From Myxosarcina sp. GA_180221_E-2-1-MAG-40_15 (GTDB lineage Bacteria > Cyanobacteriota > Cyanobacteriia > Cyanobacteriales > Xenococcaceae): a stretch of DNA of 46,525 bases. A program made the position numbers and the translations under genes. Location of the stretch: the NCBI GenBank assembly GCA_020692205.1, contig JAIMKV010000036.1, positions 249 to 46,773 of the forward strand. The letters are read 5' to 3'. The notes under the pieces are model-generated. The model worked only from the letters and a program-made list of their open reading frames with translations. It did not search any database and was not told where the DNA came from. This document shows positions 10,301 to 16,785 of this stretch, in pieces (position 1 is the first letter of the stretch; every line of letters starts with the position of its first letter).

Positions 10301-12734
10301 CTATGCCTAGAAGCTGCTCGGCATCTCTAGCTGTAGCCAGATCGAATTGACCAGTCGAACCTGTTTCTCTGATACTGGTGGCGATCTTTTTAAGCAGATC
10401 TAAAGTTGGCTGCGCGGTCGCCATTTCCTCTTGACTTGCACCACCCAAAACATCATTTTCTAGCCAGTTAACCATGCCCTCAAAGTTGTTTGCTCGCTCA
10501 TCATATTCTTCAGGGTTGTAAAAAGAATAAATCCCTTTAGCTTCATCTTTTTTGCTAAAGTTACGACCAAGCATCGCCTGAAAAGTACGCTCGATATTAT
10601 CTTTTTGCTGCTTAACCTTGCGTTGAAAAAATACTAGCTTTTCTTTTTCGGCTGCTTCTGTTTGTGCCGCTTCTAACTGTTCTCCACTCATACTTTGATT
10701 CGTGTGTTTAGCTGCCATAGTTTCCATTACTGGAAATATCTTGGCTGCCTTAGCTAAACTTTCAAGTGGCTTATATTGTTTGCCGATTGCTGCTAACTGT
10801 TCGGCTATTTCCAATTCTTTCTGTAAGGTTTCTAAAAAATCGATATATTCGGCGTGAAACGCCTTGGTATCTTCATCTTTAAGACCCCCACTTAATCTTT
10901 TTAAATTATTGGTATAGCCTGGTAGGGTTTCCTCAGCCGAAAAAATAAAACCCTCTTTGGCATTAACCGCCCCCAGTTTACTTTCGCCCAAGTAAGTCAG
11001 CAGCGTCCTAATTAATGCCGTTTCTGCACCTAATTCCCCGACAGCGTAACCATAAGCCGAGTCATGCTTGCCATAATTCTTGTCGCTTGGCAGAGAAACG
11101 CGGTCGCCCAAAAATGCTTGCAGTCCACCCTTAAGATTATCTCCTCTGACGTAACCCTGAAGCGAGTGCAGCGCCCCCTCTTTTTCTCCCACTTCAAAAA
11201 ACTCGGGAAAATCAATATTGTCCCCTGCCAGACCAGTCAAAGCATTATAGTAATAATCTTTGTCCCCCATAAATGCCCTAAAGTTATCGGGATTAACCGT
11301 AGCATTAGCGCCAGTAATCGGCGTACCAATACTAAAGCCTTTAACCTTGTCATAGCCCATACGGTTGAGCAAATCCACTACTCCAAGGGCGTTATAGCCC
11401 CCTTGGGAAAACCCACCAATTTGTAAATCCTTGTCGGGGAATTGCTCCATCAAAGCGATCGCTTCTGCCGCCCCAGCAATATCATCAGGATTAAAACCTT
11501 TAAAAGTAGCCTGCAAAGCCTTCCCCAGAGAAAAGTCTTTATTGCTCATCAAAGACTCAACAATTTCCGCCATCCGCTCGATACTGCTTAGATCGATCTC
11601 CCCTTCAACATCCAAACCTGTCAACAGTTCAGCCTGTTCGGCTCTTCCCAAGCTGCTCAACCCATTTTCGGAGACAAACCCCTTAAAAGTCTGGGCTGCT
11701 GCTGGGTTGGAAAGAATTAGCTTAATTAGATTTTTAACATCTCCTTGAAACTCGCTATCTACCGCTGAATTAGTCCATTGTCTAGTCATGGGAATGACAG
11801 CAGAGCCTTTAAGGTACGGCTTCATCACCCTGGCCACATAATCCTTGCCGATATCTGCGCTGTCGGTATTTGCCCCGCCGTAAACTAAGCTAATAGATTT
11901 GTTTGCCTCAATATCTGCGCGTTGAGCTTCAGGCAAATCGTTGGCAATCATCCTTAACCCCGCCGCTTTACGGGCTTCGGGGATAGCCTTTTTATCAATC
12001 TGGATCCGCCGATGAGTACGCAGCGCCAAGGCTGGCAGCTCTTTGGCTAAAGTTTTGACCGTATGTTTAAAAGCGTCAATCAACGTATCGGCTAAATTAA
12101 ACTGGAGCTTGCCCTTGACATAATCATTAACCGCATCAATCGACTTTTGATAAACCTTATAAAGCGAAGTCCCAATAACCTTGCCGACATCGCCCCCAGT
12201 TTCTTCAAAACTAAGCCCTAATGCCCTTTGTAAAGACTTGTTAAACCCTTCGGAAAAGTCCTGTACCTGCACCTCCCCCATCCGCTCAAAAGCACCAGCT
12301 AAGGCAGATTGAAACGGGAATAAAATTGCATCTACGGCAAAGCCAATCGGTTTGCCAATAAAACCCAACATTTTTTCAAAAACATTGGTGTTTTGCTTGT
12401 CCTCTAAAAGTTTTTCAAGCCTAGTAAAAAAATCTTGATACGCCAGGCGAAACTCTAAAACCAAAGCTCGATTATTTTGGCTTAACTGCTTATAAGTAGA
12501 ACGTTCAGCAAACTCCCGCCTTTCTTGACGGATAGTTAAATTCTGCTTTTGAGCCGTGGTCCCAAAATTTTCGGTCTTCCATTCATTCCAACCCCGTTTA
12601 ACGTCACGTTGGTAATTCGCGATCGCCTGTTTATTCTGGTTTAAAGATTGATTAATTCCATTTCTCAAACCATTCAAACCAGCTTGAGCTTGGGGTATAC
12701 CAGCGACTTGAAACTTGATACCGAGAGTCTTCAT
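4362..12734 (-). CDS. Tape measure protein (2790 aa) with an internal alpha/beta-hydrolase-like domain
   Basis: The tape measure sets tail length and helps genome ejection. Residues about 1225-1400 match the TIGR02675 tape-measure core (MEGLERSIIAVSDSAKSG, later EVRGQLAEVLGDIQNLL). A hydrophobic stretch follows at about 1430-1500. Long coiled-coil Gln/Glu-rich segments fill the rest. The C-terminus (KGGTVPPSGG, then GVFHVGEELLSRK) is typical. Unusually, residues about 275-590 look like an alpha/beta hydrolase: strand KSISLVYGGANTDSAD, nucleophile elbow IGGFSQGGYNAL (S443), a possible Asp in FMGDKD (D491) and His in ALHSLQGY (H523). Near residues 2039-2068 the frame runs through a heptamer array and a palindrome. 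At about 0.15 nm per residue the tail would be roughly 370-420 nm. The gene follows the chaperone frameshift pair. Confidence 0.92.
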   Translation of the reverse strand: MKTLGIKFQVAGIPQAQAGLNGLRNGINQSLNQNKQAIANYQRDVKRGWNEWKTENFGTTAQKQNLTIRQERREFAERSTYKQLSQNNRALVLEFRLAYQDFFTRLEKLLEDKQNTNVFEKMLGFIGKPIGFAVDAILFPFQSALAGAFERMGEVQVQDFSEGFNKSLQRALGLSFEETGGDVGKVIGTSLYKVYQKSIDAVNDYVKGKLQFNLADTLIDAFKHTVKTLAKELPALALRTHRRIQIDKKAIPEARKAAGLRMIANDLPEAQRADIEANKSISLVYGGANTDSADIGKDYVARVMKPYLKGSAVIPMTRQWTNSAVDSEFQGDVKNLIKLILSNPAAAQTFKGFVSENGLSSLGRAEQAELLTGLDVEGEIDLSSIERMAEIVESLMSNKDFSLGKALQATFKGFNPDDIAGAAEAIALMEQFPDKDLQIGGFSQGGYNALGVVDLLNRMGYDKVKGFSIGTPITGANATVNPDNFRAFMGDKDYYYNALTGLAGDNIDFPEFFEVGEKEGALHSLQGYVRGDNLKGGLQAFLGDRVSLPSDKNYGKHDSAYGYAVGELGAETALIRTLLTYLGESKLGAVNAKEGFIFSAEETLPGYTNNLKRLSGGLKDEDTKAFHAEYIDFLETLQKELEIAEQLAAIGKQYKPLESLAKAAKIFPVMETMAAKHTNQSMSGEQLEAAQTEAAEKEKLVFFQRKVKQQKDNIERTFQAMLGRNFSKKDEAKGIYSFYNPEEYDERANNFEGMVNWLENDVLGGASQEEMATAQPTLDLLKKIATSIRETGSTGQFDLATARDAEQLLGIDLKEFNLLFKEFEGSQKEKIDVNQYKDELRTLRRNRDQILTEKKTPQSVAESLASAREKITAIDVETVEPLNLNTQQLQGAFSDYLQEIIRKGTEYGTNVLRENATEIEGNFNEAEITRQFNQLNEEFKKATKEYRQAVNNGNSELATELAENLLFQSASLKRIYGELVGQIRSEDTAKSMRGFTGYLTGVQTEITSGQPNLRGRVATGLPAQIASSPELEATVRQIDFGSDIRAGVEKIINRETGEEIGYQFVLGINEGGQNAADIQSPSRVWQWIGEMIKSGFEGGVTGIGDFLTNSLNLSADTARETMAGIAESVSNVAHGLDDSQGLLDSVLDTEGADEEVNSFFGDLVAKVSEAFDDLKQKFPILGKISDVMMDIGGEVLQVLGLFSFGEALIQFSTTALATAMQMEGLERSIIAVSDSAKSGANNIRFVREEARRLSIDLVSAQEAYKRILGATRNTPLEGLQTEKIFSTLAATARNRGLTTDATNRLFLGFEQVIAKNEFKSEEVRGQLAEVLGDIQNLLATATGVPLSQLSELMEAGSLKAPEVMPKLLALLDAQNAALGDSSGTAAASWARLNNAILEYQDAVGRQLQPVQKLGLDSLAAAFEVLRKHGETLVKLSSGLIVTVLVNLTLKLLATKLATFALGDAIYRLGFALGAILPKLAAFLARFILITAAIEVWNNNRKLLFGSFFPEMEDRLEASTKRLEALEKAFKATGLAAKEFGKNQPKLPEPPRPLELNEGPQVPKWLQGLAGGERLNMDNLLRNRLNKLYGGKGGKYLRFGPLAALMPDGAGKTTTAAEAKQADFVVNVSQVIDQSDATLKRGSQAKSVLEEIALIDAETRQLQSQRLNINSGDTKGLRAALAAEKAVLQERDKLQAFTAQYQESLQGDIQDIQDTLLELDELDKTGGNKEEIAQRKNSRAALEERLKLLEAEKEAIEEINGRIPKFIAQVDKLLRNSDERVQGFVGNQEDSALVNRTAAIKEAIALGLSDADLELRLDNLSASDLEARINLINSEIKSLEDKLGNAYLQEGVQGLERAAASDGLELTTPTLQRMLEEGRNTQETEAAKVLLALDGYQGMLAEAESGLVDLVKSNQGKLRDFNKTVTDYFSRMGQQIKEAKLETERLLSQIMYGDIKNKLRGAIAPGSNNFVNGVVENIQSLIDSATQIAEKNYGDLSAQLSFELEVQNLAIETQEFIRSIGSAGEALQEFVARITGDDTKSEVRSQKSEVAKARLAHGEPSSPSFLGLASTPTPRPPNITEDPQAYANAVKQKFDQYVTGVLKQPAGAFTGIEQMAGAFYSNSPVSSITPPVISVADPAAAAPIVRDELVERKNLNLQLQRYTTTQQRDAHNLEVDDKTELNKRQIRQGVKESQRTVLDLQNKLADLESQYDYKSAGNEAQAALRNLTTAFLDADTSIENQILNLKDMISTITKLTSGAPEIIAQLKSIGTPEALKTAAAKEASLAQLQESLPKLRSDLALIQGLQTAANELETQATEFTTEQGDLNIEVEDLNKKGAILGLKTSIAAQAGTLEEERVLKIEQEKNRLATRIAEIKRDQKPGTERDELIEQETRQSLLNQSNINYDKTFKGNDLFRKDLEYRHAIDDKKAGFLARFGFNLQADKIRRESAIATEKNRYQRELLELEQTYQGKPKTLERFTQQAKALNQVNLQAIDDQFKSLGTTVEDLFISSTQGFFSKFVESGFDFAGQREKAQLEERLRYAEELVELENQYRETPGQLAHMKNRARELNEEKLDKIKNEFNLFSGTVNLAKQAILEFIKQLAAMAAQQAAAKFISSVLNFNKGGTVPPSGGAIVNASAGATIGKRKLSDHTTKSLRRIPAVARAWSAEGSGAQLGVFHVGEELLSRKTGEAGRYQGLKQKYGINPLQQLVNNYSSGGTIPDVGTSILSGFSNSSARLNLSGLERQGSKQPNPNKTINFTQQIFTPNADSFRLNADQRNQDLIQSLKRRF
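6550..6620. repeat. STRR-like heptamer array plus palindrome inside the tape measure gene
   Basis: On the plus strand TTCTGAC is repeated four times from 6591 to 6618 and continues partially. Beside it, 6550-6566 is a perfect 7-bp stem with a 3-base loop (GGCGAGC TTG GCTCGCC). Both lie in frame and are translated as roughly residues 2039-2068, with the odd composition KSEVRSQKSEVAK then AHGEPSSPSFLG. They resemble repeats usually found between cyanobacterial genes. Confidence 0.8.
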
Positions 12735-12765
12735 CTAAAAATAAGAAATAAAAATTGAGAAATAA

Positions 12766-12806
12766 GAGTTGACATACTCCCCGACCTGAAGGTGCGGGGC
12801 AAGCCC
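12766..12806. mobile_element. Remnant of an IS200/IS605-type terminus
   Basis: The only gap between the chaperone and tape measure genes contains TTGACATACTCCCCGACC, then TGAAGGTGCGGGG. The CCCCG(ACC)/(GGT)G-CGGGG stem around a TGAA loop resembles the subterminal hairpins of IS200/IS605 elements common in cyanobacteria. No transposase is present, so this is a solo end or a relic. The assignment rests on memory of the motif, not on a search. Confidence 0.45.
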
Positions 12807-13136
12807 TTACTGCATTAACCGATCTACGGCTTTACTTATCGCCTTACTGTCCCCTTGAGATGCGATCGCCATATCCATCAAATAGCTAGCTCTCCTTTCT
12901 TGTTCAAGCTCAACCGCGTATTTAGAAAAGATTTTAATCTGCGCCAAGGTATAATCAGCGATCGCAGCATAAGCATGGCCGTGCCGAATTAAACGGCAGA
13001 TAATTTTTCCCCAGCCTTCGGTTTGTCGCTGGGAGTGGGTTCGTTTTGCATCACCTGCATTAAGTTCATCGCCTGGCTGTTCTGGGCGAAAAAATCCATA
13101 TTCAACCCCACAGTTGAACCCAGTAACACCAAACAT
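12807..13136 (-). CDS. Tail assembly chaperone, -1 frame extension (gpT-like part of a gpG/gpT pair)
   Basis: This frame overlaps the end of the gpG-like gene and is -1 relative to it. Only the part after the slip site near 13,004-13,010 is likely translated: GKIICRLIRHGHAYAAIADY to the stop at 12,807, about 66 residues. That gives a gpGT-like fusion of about 270 residues. Tailed phages commonly make such a fusion from two overlapping ORFs just upstream of the tape measure gene, which is the position here. The upstream residues read from the ATG at 13,136 are Cys/Gly-rich and look like out-of-frame translation of gpG. The position and the -1 relation are seen directly; the frameshift itself is inference. 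Confidence 0.68.
   Translation of the reverse strand: MFGVTGFNCGVEYGFFRPEQPGDELNAGDAKRTHSQRQTEGWGKIICRLIRHGHAYAAIADYTLAQIKIFSKYAVELEQERRASYLMDMAIASQGDSKAISKAVDRLMQ
12982..13010 (-). promoter_or_regulatory. Candidate -1 ribosomal frameshift signal (slippery run, spacer, hairpin)
   Basis: On the coding strand the zero-frame codons GAA AAA lie within GGAAAAA (complement of 13,004-13,010). A 5-base spacer follows, then an inverted repeat TGCCG / CGGCA with a 7-base loop (12,982-12,998) that spans the zero-frame stop. The heptamer is not the ideal X XXY YYZ form: the A-site Lys codon re-pairs fully, while GAA to GGA leaves a middle mismatch. Spacing and location are right for a gpG/gpGT switch. 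Confidence 0.55.
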
Positions 13137-13618
13137 TCCCCCCAGGTGAGATCGTCAAGTTCTGGCTCTACTGGGGTACGTTCGGTGGCACCATCAACCG
13201 TAGTTATTTGAGTCGCCTTGTAAATTGACATCTCGACAATTGCCTTAATATCCTCACCAATTCCTTCCCCGCCACTACCTAAAATGGCCTTAGCAATTTC
13301 CATCCCTTCGTTAAAAGCACCATCTAATTCAGCTAAAGCCAAATTCCTAGTAGCCTCGTCTTCGTATCGATCTAAAATTGCTTTACGCTGCCCAACATAG
13401 TTTTCGCGCACCGAATTAAACTGATCGAAATACTTGTTAATAATTGCGATCGCACTGGCAAAGTGACGCTGTTTAAACGGACGCAGCACAATCTCTACAC
13501 CCCCCTGTGTCCCCCCTGGTAGGGGGGATGCCGAAGGCAGGGGGGTTTCTAGATAAATCTTTTTAGTGGGAACGCAGATTTGAGTTAATTCGGTGTCTGG
13601 GCTGGTTTTCTTAGGCAT
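12989..13618 (-). CDS. Tail assembly chaperone (gpG-like, short form)
   Basis: The 209-residue product sits immediately upstream of the tape measure gene, the canonical place for the tail assembly chaperone that coats the tape measure before tube polymerisation. It is mainly alpha-helical (QRHFASAIAIINKYFDQF, then DLTWGECLVLLGSTVGL) with a polar tail ending at 12,989. A second ORF continues in the -1 frame. Residues about 25-40 (PLPSASPLPGGTQGG) are encoded by a G/C-run palindromic element at 13,500-13,545, so this part is probably a later insertion and not chaperone fold. The start at ATG 13,618 lies six bases after the previous gene's stop. The assignment is by position and frame pattern. 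Confidence 0.72.
   Translation of the reverse strand: MPKKTSPDTELTQICVPTKKIYLETPLPSASPLPGGTQGGVEIVLRPFKQRHFASAIAIINKYFDQFNSVRENYVGQRKAILDRYEDEATRNLALAELDGAFNEGMEIAKAILGSGGEGIGEDIKAIVEMSIYKATQITTVDGATERTPVEPELDDLTWGECLVLLGSTVGLNMDFFAQNSQAMNLMQVMQNEPTPSDKPKAGEKLSAV
13500..13545. repeat. Nested palindromic element inside the chaperone gene
   Basis: The outer arms CCCCCCTG (13,500-13,507) and CAGGGGGG (13,538-13,545) are perfect complements. Inside, CCCCCCT (13,511-13,517) pairs with AGGGGGG (13,521-13,527), and GCC-GAA-GGC follows. This is the style of G/C-run palindrome scattered between cyanobacterial genes, but here it is translated in frame. Confidence 0.8.
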
Positions 13619-13624
13619 CTTTTT

Positions 13625-14164
13625 TTAATTAAATCCAACTTCTCTATCGTTTCGTTCGTAATCAAAGCCTTCACGCCTTGCTATTTCCTCCGCTTTCTCG
13701 TAAAACTCAATCCTTTGTTTTGTGGTCACCGCAGCCTGAATCTTATAAATTGGCTTTACTCCTTCTGCAGAACGACAAAGAACCACATGACCATCTGATA
13801 CAGGTACAAAACTAAGCCGTGTTCCATAACGCCGTTTGAGAGTATCCCAATTAAACCCCTTGCCAATTCGCTTAAAACCTAACCTTGCTCCATCAGGCAA
13901 CAAAATCCAAACGTTTGGATTACCTTGGAGTTTGCTGGGTTCGGCACTCGTTGAAAGAATAGGAGAAAGCCTGACAATTGCTGTATAGTCAAACTCATAA
14001 ACCTTGACTCCACGAGCAAAAGCCGCACTTGGGTTATTAAAATTACGCCTAATTTGACGCTGAACATCGTCTTTTAATTCCTCGGCAGAACGGAGCGCGA
14101 TCGCTTTTGAATCAACCGCGATCGCTTTGGTTTCTCGGTCAAAAAACCGATCAACCTCGCTCAC
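13625..14164 (-). CDS. Phage minor tail or tail-completion protein (possibly DUF6441-like)
   Basis: The 179-residue protein lies between the tail tube gene and the chaperones. It starts at GTG 14,164, overlapping the upstream TAG by one base (TAGTG), so it is translationally coupled. The N-terminal half is helical and charged (RSAEELKDDVQRQIRRNFNN). The C-terminal half has beta-like segments (KVYEFDYTAIVRLSPILS, RLSFVPVSDGHVVLC) and ends in EEIARREGFDYERNDRE. The layout recalls DUF6441-like proteins of siphophages in this slot, but I am not sure of the family. No catalytic motif, signal or membrane segment is seen. Confidence 0.6.
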   Translation of the reverse strand: MSEVDRFFDRETKAIAVDSKAIALRSAEELKDDVQRQIRRNFNNPSAAFARGVKVYEFDYTAIVRLSPILSTSAEPSKLQGNPNVWILLPDGARLGFKRIGKGFNWDTLKRRYGTRLSFVPVSDGHVVLCRSAEGVKPIYKIQAAVTTKQRIEFYEKAEEIARREGFDYERNDREVGFN

Positions 14165-14931
14165 TACTCAACCACACGAATCCGCAAGAACCCGCCGTAA
14201 AGGCCGTTACTAGCATTAGGCGCGTCATAAAGCACGTCGCCTTTAAGTTCATAAGACGCATATTCATCGTTAATCGCCTCAACGCTGGAAGGATCGAAAC
14301 GGGTTTTATACATTTCAATTACTACTGGCAGATCGTCACTAGCGCGATTCAACCCATCAAAGCGCAGATAAAAAGATTCGTTTTTTGCAGTAAAAGCAGT
14401 AGTTAATCTTTCTTCTTTAGCTGTATAGTCAGCCTCCAATAGCTGCCCATCGGTAATGGCTCCTCCAGTAGCAGGAAAAGCGATCATCCCTGTAGGACCG
14501 ATTAAATAATCAGTACCAAGGATGTAGGTCGTTGTCCCACCAACGTTAGTTAGGGCGGTAAAAGTATCAGGTATTTGAGCAATTGGCACTTCGCGACCTA
14601 GCTTTGCCTTAACTACTTCCCCAGTCACCGTCGCCGCAGCTCTAGTAGTAGTTGTACCGTAAAGATAGCGGTTTAAAGCCTCTTTGATAATCTCATCAAA
14701 GGTAGACTCGATCGTCATTTCCTGAGCCTTTTCAAAGCGATTATCGACAGCGTTTTTTCCAGTTTGACTCTCCCTGTGTTTGACCACCTCAACAGTCGCC
14801 TGGGTCATCAGTTTGGAGCAGTTACCCAAAAACATAAACCCATCATCATCGGGTCTACCCAATTGAGTCCGACGAGCAATACTAACCCTGCCTTGCCCCG
14901 AATACAATTCCGTTCTAGTTTCTAATGCCAT
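14164..14931 (-). CDS. Major tail tube protein
   Basis: The 255-residue protein precedes the chaperone and tape measure genes and follows the tail-terminator candidate, the usual position of the siphovirus tube protein. It is beta-rich, with the N-terminal LYSGQGRVSIARRTQLGRPD and GFMFLGNCSKLMTQATVEVV. A central domain (GTTTYILGTDYLIGPTGMIA) and a C-terminal strand set (SFYLRFDGLNRASDDLPVVI) follow. The length suits a tube protein with one extra small domain. No sheath gene is found near it, so the tail should be non-contractile. The start is ATG 14,931. Role by position and composition. Confidence 0.75.
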   Translation of the reverse strand: MALETRTELYSGQGRVSIARRTQLGRPDDDGFMFLGNCSKLMTQATVEVVKHRESQTGKNAVDNRFEKAQEMTIESTFDEIIKEALNRYLYGTTTTRAAATVTGEVVKAKLGREVPIAQIPDTFTALTNVGGTTTYILGTDYLIGPTGMIAFPATGGAITDGQLLEADYTAKEERLTTAFTAKNESFYLRFDGLNRASDDLPVVIEMYKTRFDPSSVEAINDEYASYELKGDVLYDAPNASNGLYGGFLRIRVVE

Positions 14932-14980
14932 GTTAAAACTCCGTTTTCAATGAAGTCAGAAGTAAATTACTTCTTATTTC

Positions 14981-15403
14981 CTATTTATTCCTATATTCCA
15001 CACAGACAGTAAAAAAAACCCGAGCAACGGTTTTCCCTTTAGTTTCCACCCACTTATCGGATTTAAACTTAGTTGAGATCGCCCCACTTGCTCCAATAGT
15101 TTTAAATGCTTTTTCAAGGTCTGCTAGTGCTAGTGTTCCCCAAGCATGGGCGGGTTTATCTGTTGTCTCGACTAAAACCGCGTCAACCTCAAACCACAGT
15201 TTACAAGGCTGATTGCTGCCGTATTGCCCTTCTCCTTTACCGTCGCGCCAAACCAATAGATTTGTCCCATATTCAGCAGGCAGATCATTGCTATAGTCAA
15301 TTCTGGGATAGCTGGTGTAGTAGCCATTGCTGGGGCTGATCCTGTTGAGTAAGATTTCCACGGCTTCAATAATTAATTCCCGAGGTAATTTGCTATTTGA
15401 CAT
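14981..15403 (-). CDS. Tail terminator / tail-completion protein candidate
   Basis: The 140-residue product lies just upstream of the tube protein, where the tail terminator that caps the tube at the neck is normally encoded. It has an N-terminal helix with a terminator-like start (ELIIEAVEILLNRISP) and alternating strands (YGTNLLVWRDG, CKLWFEVDAVLVE, VARVFFTVCVEYRN). Its start at ATG 15,403 overlaps the 3' end of the upstream gene by 11 bases, which suggests coupling. The family is not identified by motif; the assignment is positional. Confidence 0.55.
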   Translation of the reverse strand: MSNSKLPRELIIEAVEILLNRISPSNGYYTSYPRIDYSNDLPAEYGTNLLVWRDGKGEGQYGSNQPCKLWFEVDAVLVETTDKPAHAWGTLALADLEKAFKTIGASGAISTKFKSDKWVETKGKTVARVFFTVCVEYRNK

Positions 15404-15965
15404 CCCAAGATATTAATTCAACTGACTCGATAGCCTCCGCCTGTGCAATCGCATTCCACAACCTAGACCGTTTGCCAGCAATAGCGGCCGAAGCTGCATA
15501 AAGTTGATTTGACTTATTGAGGATTTCGCCAGCTAAAAACAAGGTTGCGGCTAGAATATCTGGCTCACTAGTAGCTTGACTAAAAACCTTGGCCTCAACT
15601 TCCAAAATTGGCGCATCGGCAAGATTATTGCTTTGTAAAATAGCTTTAGATTCAGCAACTTTTCGATCCCAACTAGCCTGTTCTGCTGGGGCATAATCGG
15701 CAACTAAAGCTTCCTGCTCAAATTTAGCAATATTAATAATTTCTTGCTGCTTTTGCTGTTTGTGTTGCTCAATTGAAATCGCAGGCACAGCTTGATTAGA
15801 TAAATCTAAAGGCTCATTTTCTGCTTCCCACTGTCGCAGTTCAATAACAAGCGGGTGTTCTTCATCAAAGGCTTGAGTTTGGTTGTTCCAAGGGATTGTA
15901 GCGCCATCGGTGGTGCGATTAATTGCGTCTACTTCTCCAAATTGATTGTAAAAAAGTTTATACAT
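15393..15965 (-). CDS. Phage protein, fibre-assembly-like (DUF4376-like C-terminus)
   Basis: The 190-residue product begins MYKLFYNQFGEVDAINR, then IPWNNQTQAFDEEHPLV and LRQWEAENEPLDL. This is the layout of small tail-fibre accessory proteins, which have an N-terminal Ile-Pro/aspartate-rich segment followed by an 'x-W-x-x-GN-x-P'-like stretch. The C-terminal half (EVEAKVFSQATSEP, AATLFLAGEILNKSNQ, SRLWNAIAQAEAIES) is helical and resembles DUF4376-type proteins. It directly follows the fibre-like gene 15,969-16,784, three bases away, so it may help fold or attach that product. Low certainty on the family; a real gene by coding quality and packing. Confidence 0.6.
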   Translation of the reverse strand: MYKLFYNQFGEVDAINRTTDGATIPWNNQTQAFDEEHPLVIELRQWEAENEPLDLSNQAVPAISIEQHKQQKQQEIINIAKFEQEALVADYAPAEQASWDRKVAESKAILQSNNLADAPILEVEAKVFSQATSEPDILAATLFLAGEILNKSNQLYAASAAIAGKRSRLWNAIAQAEAIESVELISWDVK

Positions 15966-15968
15966 AGT

Positions 15969-16784
15969 TTAGATTCTTGCTTTTTGATAATACAAAGTGC
16001 TAGTAAAAATCATTTGTCCTGGATTACCAGTTCTTTGTGCGACATAAACAAAAGTCTTTAAATTTACAGCAGCAATATTAATATGCGTATTTAAAGTATT
16101 GTCAAAAGTAAAATAAACACCAGCTGTAGTATTTATAGTGTCGTTAATATTTAGGGCGGTGTAGCCATTTGTATTACTGATTCTATATAAAATTAATTGC
16201 CAATAATTACTTGTATTTTGTGTGCCGTAGGCAGCATATTCTAATTTAAAATTTGTTAAATAAAAATTAGCAGTCATATTTGATACTGCTAAAGGCGAAT
16301 CTATATTGAAACTTGTGGCTCGATCGTTGTTTTGAACGCTAAAAATTTGGTTACTTAACCAATAAGTACCGTTCCAATACCAATCTTCAATCCTAGCCCC
16401 GCCCGCTGTCTGTTCATTCCAGCGATCGCCAACATTTGGGGTCAGATTAAAGGCAGGACCTGTAACAACGCGATTGCCGCTGCTAAGAGTAAATTCGCGC
16501 ATTTGTAAAGCATCCAGCCTTTGATCGATCGCAGTAATCCCACTTTGCAAATCGGCGTTTTGATTACCGTTGACAATATTAGAGCTGCGATCGTCAAAGG
16601 TTATTGGGTTAGAAGAAATTGAACGCGGGGCTAAAACAATTGGCAAAACCGTTGCTTCTGCGCCCTCTAGTTTATGCTTATGCAGCTCAAACTGTTCGGG
16701 GGTCAAGTCAATTTGGTTGCCACCTTGATAAACAGTTGACCCTAAAGTGATCGTAAAACCCGCTCTGATTGTATAGATAGTCAA
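15969..16784 (-). CDS. Fibre-like or capsid-decorating protein
   Basis: The 271-residue product starts with a short domain ending in GNQIDLTPEQFELHKHKLEG, similar in pattern to the two small proteins encoded upstream. A helical linker follows (GITAIDQRLDALQMREF), then GDRWNEQTAGGARIEDWYW with NGTYWLS, a segment typical of phage fibres and other display proteins. The C-terminal half is a beta-rich, Asn/Thr/Tyr-rich domain (NYWQLILYRISNTNGYTALN) suited to binding. It is encoded among head-tail connector genes and not with the tail tip. It could be a head fibre or neck whisker. Function inferred from composition; no enzyme motif is seen. Confidence 0.6.
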   Translation of the reverse strand: MTIYTIRAGFTITLGSTVYQGGNQIDLTPEQFELHKHKLEGAEATVLPIVLAPRSISSNPITFDDRSSNIVNGNQNADLQSGITAIDQRLDALQMREFTLSSGNRVVTGPAFNLTPNVGDRWNEQTAGGARIEDWYWNGTYWLSNQIFSVQNNDRATSFNIDSPLAVSNMTANFYLTNFKLEYAAYGTQNTSNYWQLILYRISNTNGYTALNINDTINTTAGVYFTFDNTLNTHINIAAVNLKTFVYVAQRTGNPGQMIFTSTLYYQKARI

Positions 16785-16785
16785 G

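Noticed and set aside
4801-11748. Several plus-strand ORFs of 70-130 codons inside the tape measure gene
   Set aside because: They are antisense shadows of a strongly coding minus-strand gene, with Pro/Ser/Cys-rich composition and no motif.
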